NCBI RefSeq assembly: GCF_040105385.1
Contig: NZ_JBEDNQ010000004.1
Span: forward strand, 248,001 to 312,000
Reading direction: 5' to 3'
Source: Pseudonocardia nematodicida
GTDB taxonomy: Bacteria; Actinomycetota; Actinomycetes; Mycobacteriales; Pseudonocardiaceae
DNA length: 64,000 bases
Shown here: in pieces, positions 57,906 to 64,000 of the stretch
Layout of the letters: the number at the start of each line of letters is the position of its first letter
How positions within the stretch are numbered: the first letter of the stretch is position 1
Made by a program: the position numbers and the translations under genes
The notes under the pieces: generated by a model
Told to the model about the DNA's origin: nothing
Databases searched by the model: none
The model's input: only the letters and a program-made list of their open reading frames with translations

Positions 57906-58799
57906 CTACTCGGCAGAGGTGCTCCCGTCGGAGCCGTCGGTGATCTGGGGATCCGAACGTCCGAGCAGGGCTTGTGTTGCCTTGGCAATTGCCTCTGGCG
58001 ACTGAGTAGCGAGGATGAGTCCCGCACCTAAAGGGTCGCTAGTGGCGAGAAAGTAAGAGATGGCGAGAGGTGACGCGAGAGCTGAGTAGTAGTTCTGGGC
58101 TGTGGTCTTGAGTGTTGTTGACCAGGACTCGATCCGGATGTGGAGCGGTGATTTGGCTCCGTGATTCGGGAGGTGCCGCTTCGGATCCTCCATGGTGCCG
58201 AAGCTAGCGACAGCACCGATCAAAGCGTCGCCGACAGCTTGATCCCCTCGAAACCGAATGTTCCGAATTGCCTCGCGAACTTCAGTCAATTTCGCGGCAA
58301 GTTGGATTCGGCTCCACTCGGGCAACTGATCCTCGGTCTGAACCTGACCGAGAACTTCCGAGATGGTTTCCGAAACTTGGGTCAGTATTTCATCTCGTGA
58401 GTTGCGAGGCAGGACGCCTTCGCGGGCTGCGGATCGCAGGGTATTGTGCGTTGAGGCAAGGGCATCGCGTGCCTCGCGGCTCAGAATCCCGGTGCTGGCA
58501 TACCGATGGCCTTCGTGAATAGTTATGTTCCACTCAAAAATAGCGGCTGCCCACTGTGGGTATGCATGTAGCAATCCAGCCGTATCATAGCCTAGTTCGC
58601 TCTCCGATAGGCCCAGCGTCGTAAGTTCAACCTGACGTAGCAAGTGGGCAACTTCGCCCATATTCCTAACCTCGGTTGACGACCCAACTGCATGATCGAG
58701 GGTAATCGCCCAGATCTCTCGAAAGTGAGAGGTTCCGACCCCTCGGAACTCATCGAAAATCTCAAGAAGGCGCCCGGCGGGCGTGTTAGAGATCGTCAC
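57906..58799 (-). CDS. Uncharacterised helical protein, 297 aa, in operon with GntR
   Basis: 297 residues from GTG 58799, overlapping the TGA of the GntR gene (GTGA). Mostly alpha-helical in pattern (TEVRNMGEVAHLLRQVELTT, RDEILTQVSETISEVLGQVQ, RIQLAAKLTEVREAIRNIRF). The C-terminal part is hydrophobic (YYSALASPLAISYFLATS, GAGLILATQS) and could touch the membrane. I recognise no domain. Its coupling to the repressor of the transfer promoter and to a membrane protein suggests an element-maintenance, exclusion or defence module. Low GC compared with host genes. Confidence 0.55.
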   Translation of the reverse strand: MTISNTPAGRLLEIFDEFRGVGTSHFREIWAITLDHAVGSSTEVRNMGEVAHLLRQVELTTLGLSESELGYDTAGLLHAYPQWAAAIFEWNITIHEGHRYASTGILSREARDALASTHNTLRSAAREGVLPRNSRDEILTQVSETISEVLGQVQTEDQLPEWSRIQLAAKLTEVREAIRNIRFRGDQAVGDALIGAVASFGTMEDPKRHLPNHGAKSPLHIRIESWSTTLKTTAQNYYSALASPLAISYFLATSDPLGAGLILATQSPEAIAKATQALLGRSDPQITDGSDGSTSAE

Positions 58800-59035
58800 G
58801 TACTCAGTTCCACTCTCTGTACGTAGATTCCTGACCCCGCCTTGCCAACGACTAGGCCGTCGGCTTCCAGCTGCCTGAGGGCGCGTTGAATCGTGCCCTT
58901 GGCGACCCCGTACTCGGCTTGTAGCTGAGCCATCGGCGGCAGACGGTCCCCGACCTGCCAGCGCCCACCGGTGATCTTGTCCCGTAGCTCAGCGGTGATC
59001 CGCTGGTGGGGACGTTCGTACTGGCCGGTGGGCAT
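58796..59035 (-). CDS. Short GntR-type repressor (KorSA-like), 79 aa
   Basis: 79 residues from ATG 59035, only a GntR winged helix with no effector domain: YERPHQRITAELRDKITGGR, RLPPMAQLQAEYGVAKGTIQ and ALRQLEADGLVVGKAGSGIY. Such solitary GntR domains repress transfer genes in actinomycete plasmids (KorSA of pSAM2). It is divergent from the transfer block; the region between has two matched 16-bp operators and a promoter. A TGACCA half-site overlaps its own start codon, suggesting autoregulation. It is translationally coupled to the 297-aa gene. Confidence 0.88.
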   Translation of the reverse strand: MPTGQYERPHQRITAELRDKITGGRWQVGDRLPPMAQLQAEYGVAKGTIQRALRQLEADGLVVGKAGSGIYVQRVELST

Positions 59036-59070
59036 GACCAGGCAGTTTAGCGTCTAGGTGGCCCGGTTCT

Positions 59071-59117
59071 TGCCTGACCAAACCTGGTCATGTAAATTAG
59101 ATGACTAGACCGGGTCA
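59071..59117 (+). promoter_or_regulatory. Transfer-block promoter with two TGACC-N6-GGTCA operators
   Basis: -35 TTGCCT (59071-59076), 17-bp spacer, -10 TAAATT (59094-59099). Operator 1 TGACC-AAACCT-GGTCA (59076-59091) fills the spacer; operator 2 TGACT-AGACCG-GGTCA (59102-59117) lies over the start point. The operators are 26 bp apart, so they lie on nearly the same face of the helix, as expected for repression by the adjacent GntR protein. Confidence 0.8.
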
Positions 59118-59147
59118 TCGAAGCCTGGCCGCGAGGACGGAGCCCCG

Positions 59148-59978
59148 ATGTTCGTGTACGACCAGACCCCAACCGCTCAGGCCCACCGCCTGACCCTCGC
59201 TATGAGCCTCTGCCTGCTTCAGGTCGGCACCGTCCGCCCGTCCACCTGGGCCGCGCTGGTCCGGCGGGGCCTGGCCGACAAGGTGTCCGGCAACGGTCCG
59301 GCGCTCTACGACTTCACCGCTGAGGGTCAGCGCGTCGCTGAGGCCCTGGCCGCTGAGGTCCAGGAGACGCCCACCGAGGACGGTCCTGCGGAGTCCAAGG
59401 ACCAGGAGACCGAGGCTGACCCCGCGTACGACGGTCCGGTGATCCGGGATGCGGTGGTCCACGGTTCCCGCTCCGGCGTCGTCCGTGAGGTCTCCGGCCG
59501 GTCAGGAGTGCTCGGGTCGCTGGTCGAGTTCGGCGACGCTGCCGCGTGGTTCCCGCACACCGCCATGACCCGTACCGAGGATGGTTCCTGGACGGTCGAG
59601 TGCACCGCCGGTCAGTGGTGCGGCGCGAAGTGCCCCGGATGCTGGATCGAGCCCGACACCGGGGACCGCCAGTCCCCGACCCCCATCGTCCCGGAACCCC
59701 GTTCCCCCGCTGAGCTCCGGCGGGCCGACGAGATCCACGCCGGTGAGTGCCAGCCCCCGGAGGCTGAACACGAGCCCTCGCGAACCACGCTCACCAGAGC
59801 GGACGAGGTTCGCTCCGGTGACGTCCTGATCCACGCTGGCAAGCGTCGGACCGTGCTCGGGACCTGGACGGAACGCGGAGACGTCGTGATCAGCACGCTT
59901 CACGGGACCTTGACCATGCCGCCCTCAACCCCGCTGCGGACGGACCCTGCTCAGCTCGCGCTCAGCTTGGCCGGTTGA
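59148..59978 (+). CDS. First gene of the transfer block, hypothetical, 276 aa
   Basis: 276 residues from ATG 59148, 31 bp downstream of operator 2. The N-terminal about 70 residues form a winged-helix-like unit (TLAMSLCLLQVGTVRPSTWA, YDFTAEGQRVAEALAAEV). An acidic linker follows, then small beta-rich parts around GSRSGVVREVSGRSGVLGSL and GQWCGAKCPGCWI, with a C-x3-C-x2-C cluster. I do not recognise a family. As the first gene under the GntR-controlled promoter it is probably a regulatory or spreading accessory factor. Confidence 0.6.
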   Translation: MFVYDQTPTAQAHRLTLAMSLCLLQVGTVRPSTWAALVRRGLADKVSGNGPALYDFTAEGQRVAEALAAEVQETPTEDGPAESKDQETEADPAYDGPVIRDAVVHGSRSGVVREVSGRSGVLGSLVEFGDAAAWFPHTAMTRTEDGSWTVECTAGQWCGAKCPGCWIEPDTGDRQSPTPIVPEPRSPAELRRADEIHAGECQPPEAEHEPSRTTLTRADEVRSGDVLIHAGKRRTVLGTWTERGDVVISTLHGTLTMPPSTPLRTDPAQLALSLAG

Positions 59979-59979
59979 C

Positions 59980-60123
59980 GTGCCTAAGCACTGGCCGTCC
60001 GACGGTCACGACCGCTGGACACCGACAGTCCGCCCCCGACAATCGTTCGTCGTCCCCGTTCTTTCCGGCGCTTGTCTCGCCGCTCTGATTCTCATTCTCG
60101 CATTCTGCATTCTCGCTAGCTGA
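59980..60123 (+). CDS. Spd-like small membrane peptide, 47 aa
   Basis: GTG at 59980, one base after the preceding stop, opens 47 residues: a polar, basic start (PKHWPSDGHDRW, VRPRQ) and one strong membrane helix (FVVPVLSGACLAALILILAF). Small membrane peptides of this size directly before TraB-type genes are typical spread (Spd) proteins of actinomycete conjugative plasmids, which help plasmid movement among mycelial compartments. The tight coupling supports translation. No sequence family was recognised. Confidence 0.6.
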   Translation: MPKHWPSDGHDRWTPTVRPRQSFVVPVLSGACLAALILILAFCILAS

Positions 60124-60199
60124 GTTCTGAGCCCTAACTCTAGGGCTGGCCCGAGGGCCCGATTCCCCGCATTCAAAACACACGAGAGGGCTGTCTAAA

Positions 60200-60583
60200 A
60201 TGCGTTCGATTCCGGTTGACACCAGCAAGGTTCAGTTCATCGGCACCGGCAAGGTTGCCGAGCGCGCCGAGTACGTCCAGCTCTCGGATGGTTCCCGTAA
60301 GCGGTCCGGGAATCAGGCAAAGGACGAGACGACTGGGCTCCCCGTGTTCGTCGTGGACGTCCTGGTCAATGACCCGGAGAACAACCGGGCAGAGATCGCC
60401 GGTGTGAAGATCGCCGCCGCCGAGGCTCCGCAGACTCAGCTTGGGCAGCCGGTCCAGTTCCGCGACCTGGTCGCCGTGCCATGGGTGGACGACGCCCGTC
60501 GCGTCCAGATGAGTTTCCGCGCTGCCGGTATCGAAATCGGAGGACACGGGCGTGGGCACAAGCCCGCCGAGAATGCCGCCTAG
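60200..60583 (+). CDS. Conserved AICE-type small protein (OB-like), 127 aa
   Basis: 127 residues from ATG 60200. The pattern MRSIPVDTSKVQFIGTGKVA, LPVFVVDVLVNDPENNRAEI and QPVQFRDLVAVPWVDDARRV closely follows small proteins found next to TraB/FtsK genes in Streptomyces plasmids and AICEs, all beta-rich and possibly OB-fold, function unknown. Being just upstream of the ATPase gene it may assist DNA transfer, for example by single- or double-strand DNA binding. Family recall only; not tested. Confidence 0.7.
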   Translation: MRSIPVDTSKVQFIGTGKVAERAEYVQLSDGSRKRSGNQAKDETTGLPVFVVDVLVNDPENNRAEIAGVKIAAAEAPQTQLGQPVQFRDLVAVPWVDDARRVQMSFRAAGIEIGGHGRGHKPAENAA

Positions 60584-60666
60584 CTCTAACTGATCCCGTA
60601 AACGCGGCCCCGTTCCTGTGATTACTCCGGGGACGGGGCCGTCCCACATTTAGAGAGGAATCCGCT

Positions 60667-61764
60667 ATGCGTTGGTGGTCGAGGAATCGAACCGACGCCG
60701 CCGACCAGGCGGAAGTAGACGCGGTAGTCGAGACCTGGCACCGGTGCTGTGAGTCGATCGGACTCACAAACGACGTCGACACCGTCACCGGCGTGACGCA
60801 CGTCGTCCCGCGTGTCGAGTTCGTCCGGCTGGGCCCGCCGACTGTGCTCACGGTCCGGCTGACCCCCGGGATGCTGCCCGAGGACGTTACCGGCCAGGCT
60901 CGCAGGATCGCCCGTTCTATGGGCGCTCAGTCCCTCCGGGTCGAGCCCAGGGGTTACAGCCACGTCCTGGTGACCCTGCTGGCAGAGGACCCGCTAGCAA
61001 CCGTCCTGAGCCTGCCTGTCGGCCCACTGTCCGGCCCGGTGGCCCTGGGCTCCGATGAGCACGGCCAGGACGTCACCGCCGAACCCGGAGACCTGGGGCA
61101 CATCGCGGTCCAGGGCGCCACCGGCTCCGGCAAATCCGTGTTCCTGTACTCGCTGCTGTCGCAACTCGCCGAGCGGGACAACATCACCGTGGACGGAATA
61201 GACCCGTCCGGAATCCTGCTCCGGCCATTCTCGCATTCCGTGCTCGGATTACCTGATCCTGCAATTGTCGAGGATCGCATTAGCCGCTACGTCACGGAGA
61301 TGGATCAGCGCATTTCTCGCATTCCGCACGATCGGGATTCCCTGCCGGAATCCGAGGGTCTGCGATTCCTGGTGTTCGAGGAATACCCGGGACTGCTCCG
61401 CTACCTGGACGCTGCCGATAGCAAGATCGGTAAGCGGGTCCGTTCGTACGTGGCTCGCCTACTCGCCGAGGGCCGGAAGGCCGGTATCCGGGTCGTACTG
61501 GTCGCACAACGCAGTGAGGCCAGTGTCGTCGGTTCCACTGAAAGAGGTCAGTGCTCTACTCGCATATCACTACGCGTCGACAACTACGACGCCGTGAAGC
61601 TGCTCCACCCTGACGCGGACCAGGACACGGCTGCTGCTCACGCATCGGCCTTGCCTGGCGTCGCCCTGGTGTCCTCACCCGGGAAGCCACTCACCCGTAT
61701 TCGTTCCCCGTTTCTGTCGTATTCCGATTACGTCTCTCGTGTTTCTGGTCGTGATGCCGCGTGA
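60667..61764 (+). CDS. FtsK/SpoIIIE-type DNA translocase (TraB/TraSA-like transfer protein)
   Basis: 365 residues from ATG 60667 (AGAGGA upstream). Walker A GATGSGKS at 150-157, Walker B FLVFEEY near 234, and the sensor-like stretch VVLVAQRSEASVVGSTERGQ define the FtsK/SpoIIIE ATPase fold. There is no N-terminal membrane helix, so it is shorter than chromosomal FtsK but similar in size to TraSA of pSAM2. Such hexameric pumps move double-stranded DNA between hyphae in actinomycete conjugation. Its stop overlaps GTG 61761; the large hairpin at 61776 follows immediately. Confidence 0.88.
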   Translation: MRWWSRNRTDAADQAEVDAVVETWHRCCESIGLTNDVDTVTGVTHVVPRVEFVRLGPPTVLTVRLTPGMLPEDVTGQARRIARSMGAQSLRVEPRGYSHVLVTLLAEDPLATVLSLPVGPLSGPVALGSDEHGQDVTAEPGDLGHIAVQGATGSGKSVFLYSLLSQLAERDNITVDGIDPSGILLRPFSHSVLGLPDPAIVEDRISRYVTEMDQRISRIPHDRDSLPESEGLRFLVFEEYPGLLRYLDAADSKIGKRVRSYVARLLAEGRKAGIRVVLVAQRSEASVVGSTERGQCSTRISLRVDNYDAVKLLHPDADQDTAAAHASALPGVALVSSPGKPLTRIRSPFLSYSDYVSRVSGRDAA

Positions 61765-61775
61765 CCTCGTTTCTT

Positions 61776-61927
61776 GTTTCCCTGTCCTCACGTCGGCACA
61801 CGAAGTGCTGGCACGGTCGTCGTAGGGCCCGCAACCTCCGGGCCCATCCGGCGGCCGACGCTGCCAGGCTTGCGGGTCCTACGGCGGCCGTGCTGTCCCT
61901 GGGATGCCGTCGTGAGGACAGGGAAAC
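61776..61927 (+). other. 152-nt imperfect hairpin between traB-like and rep (candidate RCR origin or RNA leader)
   Basis: Outer stem: 17-bp perfect repeat 61776-61792 with 61911-61927. Inner stem: 61811-61834 pairs with 61870-61893 over 24 positions, with 21 Watson-Crick pairs and three T.G (G.U) wobbles on the + strand; on the minus strand the same positions would be A.C mismatches. It ends 132 nt before the rep GTG. The + strand-specific wobbles point to a function as + strand RNA or single-stranded DNA (for example sso/dso of a rolling-circle replicon or an RNA leader of rep). Confidence 0.8.
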
Positions 61928-62059
61928 CCACCCTGTCCGAGCCGAGGCCCCGACCGGAGGTCCCGCCGGAGGCAGTCTGTCGCCCATTGCACACGGTCGG
62001 TGGTGCGACCGGTCCGGTGGTCTCGCCGGTGGCGTCGTGTCGGTTGCCGGAGGCGTCCT

Positions 62060-63412
62060 GTGAGCGCCCTGGACGTCGGCACCGCGCCCGGCCGCAGGTC
62101 GGGGGCGCGGGGCCAGGCGCCGCAGGCGCCTCTCGGTAAGAACGTGGCTAACCCGTCTACGGCCCTCACGGCTGCTGAGCGCCGGGCGGACCGCTACCGG
62201 CTCCGTCGGGTGCTGTGGGAAGTCTCCGGACTGGCCGGGGTCCGTAAGTGTGGCCGGGTCTCCCGTACCGGTGAGGGTGGTCCGACGCTGAGGATCACCG
62301 GGCCCGAGGGTTCCCGGGTCGCCGGTTACGCGGGTCTCGTGTCCTGCGGTGTCATGTCCTGCCCGTGTTGTGCGAGCAAGGTCGGTGCTCGCCGTGCGGC
62401 TGAGATCGAGACCGTGGTCGAGCGTGTCCACGCTGAGGGTGGCTCCGCTGCTCTGATCACCTTGACCGCCCGGCATCACTCCGGGCTGTCTCTGGTGTCC
62501 ACGGTGGAGGCAGTGACCTACGCCTGGGGCCGGGTCACCTCCGGTGCGGCCTACGCCGCAGAGGTAGCCCGCTACGGCATCACCGGGTGGGTGTGCGTCC
62601 TAGAGACCACTCACAGCGAAGCGGCCGGGTTCCACCCGCACCGTCACGCCCTGGTGCTGTTCGACTCCCCGATGTCTCAGGAGATGGTGGAGGAACTTGC
62701 CGGGGCGTGGTTCGAGCGCTGGCGCCGGGGCCTGGTCCGCTACGGCTGCCCCGACGCCGAGGACAACGGGAAGACGACGCACCGCCGGTGCTCGGAATCC
62801 TGCCGATCGGTCTATGAACCGATCGCCGGTAAAGGTGGTCTGGACGTCCGCCGGGCCGATGGTCCCGGCGTGCTCGGGTCGTACCTGTCCAAGATCCAGC
62901 TGGAGCTATCTGGGTCCGCTCACAAGCGCGGCCGGGGTGGGTGTACCCGGATCGGACAGCCGGGTCACGAGTGCGACGGGCGATGCCCTACCGCGTCCCG
63001 GACCCCGTTCCAGATCCTCGCCGACTTCGCTGCCACCGGGAACGCGGACGACTGGGACCTGTTCGCCGAGTACGAACGGGCGATGCCTCGTCGCCGGACC
63101 ATGACGTGGTCGGTCGGTACCCGTGAGCGCTACGGGGTCGAGATCATCACCGACGACGAGATCGTGGAAGACGACATGGGCGGAGAGGACACGCTCGTTC
63201 TGCCTCGGGAGAGCTGGCGCGAGATCCGCAACCACTCTGAGGAGCTGTTGACCGCTGCTGAGCGCGACGGCGCATCGGGCGCAATCGTGTGGCTCAACGA
63301 TCGGGGGTTGTCCTGGTCCTGGGCGACGCCGTTCAAGCGACTTCCCCCGCCTCCCGGACCACGGGTAGCCCCGGGGTCGAGGGCCCTGCTGGCGCTCGGG
63401 ATGACGGCGTGA
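62060..63412 (+). CDS. Rolling-circle replication initiator (HUH-type Rep)
   Basis: 450 residues from GTG 62060, with GGAGG six bases upstream. An N-terminal zinc-like C-x4-C-x-CC cluster (Cys96, 101, 103, 104), HUH motif FHPHRHALVLF (His194, His196) and the catalytic region VLGSYLSKI with Tyr275 and Lys278 identify an RCR initiator of the actinomycete RepSA/pIJ101-like kind. It should nick one strand at the element origin and attach through Tyr. Residues 381-417 form an extra C-terminal module that recurs as the core of the next gene. Its TGA overlaps the next start (GTGA). Confidence 0.88.
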   Translation: MSALDVGTAPGRRSGARGQAPQAPLGKNVANPSTALTAAERRADRYRLRRVLWEVSGLAGVRKCGRVSRTGEGGPTLRITGPEGSRVAGYAGLVSCGVMSCPCCASKVGARRAAEIETVVERVHAEGGSAALITLTARHHSGLSLVSTVEAVTYAWGRVTSGAAYAAEVARYGITGWVCVLETTHSEAAGFHPHRHALVLFDSPMSQEMVEELAGAWFERWRRGLVRYGCPDAEDNGKTTHRRCSESCRSVYEPIAGKGGLDVRRADGPGVLGSYLSKIQLELSGSAHKRGRGGCTRIGQPGHECDGRCPTASRTPFQILADFAATGNADDWDLFAEYERAMPRRRTMTWSVGTRERYGVEIITDDEIVEDDMGGEDTLVLPRESWREIRNHSEELLTAAERDGASGAIVWLNDRGLSWSWATPFKRLPPPPGPRVAPGSRALLALGMTA

Positions 63413-63678
63413 ACCGGGGACGGGCCTCCGGTCTCCCCCTGAACCGGGCAGAGCGTCGGGCTCTGGCACGGCGCCAGGGGCCCCGTCGGGCCACTCCGGG
63501 AACCCGTGAGCTGTGGTTGGCCCCGGAGACCTGGGAGGCCATCCGGGACCAGGCGGAGGAGTTCCTCGCGCTGGTCGAGGCTGATGGGATCGAGGCAGCC
63601 GAGCAGTGGCTACGCGCCCGGGGTCTGCAGTACAGGCTTGCAAGCCGGTACGGCGCGGAGCACTCTGGACCGTCGTAG
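63409..63678 (+). CDS. Rep C-terminal-module homologue, 89 aa
   Basis: 89 residues from GTG 63409, overlapping the rep stop (GTGA). Residues 37-73 (LAPETWEAIRDQAEEFLALV on) align without gaps with Rep 381-417 (LPRESWREIRNHSEELLTAA on), 17 identities in 37. The N-terminus is basic (NRAERRALARRQGPRR). It thus looks like a free copy of the Rep C-terminal module, probably helical. It may compete with or partner Rep, or be the ancestral gene from which Rep gained its tail by fusion. No named family. Confidence 0.75.
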   Translation: MNRGRASGLPLNRAERRALARRQGPRRATPGTRELWLAPETWEAIRDQAEEFLALVEADGIEAAEQWLRARGLQYRLASRYGAEHSGPS

Positions 63679-63927
63679 GGAACGGCGCCAGGGAGTGCTT
63701 CCAGAGCGGAAATGTTCCTAAACTGGTGATTCGTTCGTGATGCAGTCTCGCTGAGCTGCCAATTTGTGCACTCGCTTGAGATTACACTGCCGTTACAGTG
63801 ATGCCGAACACGTATTCGAAGATTGGCGGATTTTCGACCCTGCCGTACCTTCTGCGGCACCTGCCTGAGCAGCCAGTTGGCAAGCGTCCTCCGGTGGTCC
63901 ACGTGGCCACCAGAGGAGGTGAGTTGA

Positions 63928-64000
63928 GTGGTGGAAAGGCCCCGCAAGGGCAAGCACAGGAAGGGACGGCAGGACGATCGAGACGAGTCCAAGATGATCA
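63928..64000 (+). CDS. Start of a basic protein gene (partial, runs off window)
   Basis: AGAGGAGG at 63913 is followed by GTG 63928 and an open frame to the end: VVERPRKGKHRKGRQDDRDE, highly basic and plausible as the N-terminus of a DNA-binding protein (excisionase or nucleoid-like). Too short for certainty. The 249 bases before it (63679-63927) hold no gene I can support; they are AT-richer and contain TTACACTG and TTACAGTG as a near-palindrome around 63783-63801, likely a promoter or operator. Confidence 0.4.
   Translation, partial: MVERPRKGKHRKGRQDDRDESKMI

Larger units (their letters stand above)
49239..64000. mobile_element. Integrated AICE-like element (left end; right end outside window)
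   Basis: The element begins at a 3'-half copy of tRNA-Ser(TGA) and carries a tyrosine recombinase next to it, an AT-richer accessory block (about 50.3-59.0 kb), a GntR-controlled transfer block with an Spd-like peptide and a TraB/FtsK-type ATPase, and a rolling-circle Rep. This gene set is that of actinomycete integrative and conjugative elements. An intact tRNA-Ser(TGA) and probably an excisionase gene are expected beyond 64000. At least 14.7 kb are inside the window. Confidence 0.85.

Noticed and set aside
61761..62063. 100-codon plus-strand frame overlapping both the TraB-like stop and the rep start
   Set aside because: Its translation follows the hairpin and has no domain or normal composition; the interval is better explained as structured non-coding DNA. 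A coupled leader peptide cannot be fully excluded.

Overview
The window is high-GC DNA with dense genes, frequent GTG starts, many 1-4 bp stop/start overlaps (GTGA, ATGA) and actinobacterial families (Pls/PosA-type NRPS, DUF3040-like, DUF1707, F420-type LLM enzymes, LAL-type LuxR). This points to an actinomycete, plausibly a Pseudonocardiaceae member such as Pseudonocardia; the genus is an inference from gene content and was not tested.

1-49.2 kb is chromosome: short metabolic operons mixed with regulators. In order: a partial quinone reductase; a STAS protein and a biotin-ligase-N-like amidotransferase; a 1507-residue NRPS-like polyamino-acid synthetase; truncated haemoglobin; SDR; dialkylglycine decarboxylase (dgdA) divergent from a Na+/Ca2+ exchanger-like antiporter; MerR; a minus-strand LuxR/LLM-FAD fusion/LLM cluster facing an MFS-DUF1622-DUF2252 operon; a diacylglycerol-kinase-like protein; a ketosteroid-dehydrogenase-like flavoprotein; tRNA-Arg(ACG) and tRNA-Ser(GCT); acetoacetate-CoA ligase; an active-site-less dienelactone-hydrolase-like protein; HisC/Pat aminotransferase; an atypical OmpR regulator divergent from a membrane-anchored GH16; M3 peptidase; GMC oxidoreductase divergent from apeB; an MHS transporter with an IclR-like operator; and a split transketolase plus FCD-GntR plus beta-hydroxyacid dehydrogenase locus with three TGGT-N3-ACCA sites. 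The transporter of that last locus is cut off after about 58 codons at a junction with an unrelated VOC gene. Small enzymes and stress/antibiotic-type proteins follow up to 49.2 kb.

At 49239 there is only the 3' half of a tRNA-Ser(TGA) gene, directly followed by a tyrosine recombinase. This is the left attachment site of an integrated element that runs past the right edge of the window. The element has a clearly AT-richer stretch (about 50.3-59.0 kb) of small unknown, HTH and zinc-ribbon proteins, a lone P27-like terminase small subunit, and a minus-strand operon (short GntR repressor, 297-residue protein, 224-residue membrane protein). Next comes a GC-rich transfer/replication block: a GntR-type operator pair, a first-gene protein, a 47-residue Spd-like membrane peptide, a conserved AICE-type small protein, an FtsK/TraB-like ATPase, a 152-nt imperfect hairpin, a rolling-circle HUH Rep, and an 89-residue protein homologous to the C-terminus of Rep. 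The set fits an actinomycete integrative and conjugative element (AICE), with a possible phage-satellite flavour from the terminase-like gene.

The strongest leads are the hairpin between traB-like and rep (all imperfections are G.U-compatible on the + strand only), the Rep C-terminal duplication, the uncharacterised GntR/297/224 operon, the concentric 38-bp dyad inside an HTH gene, and the rearranged transketolase/GntR catabolic locus.
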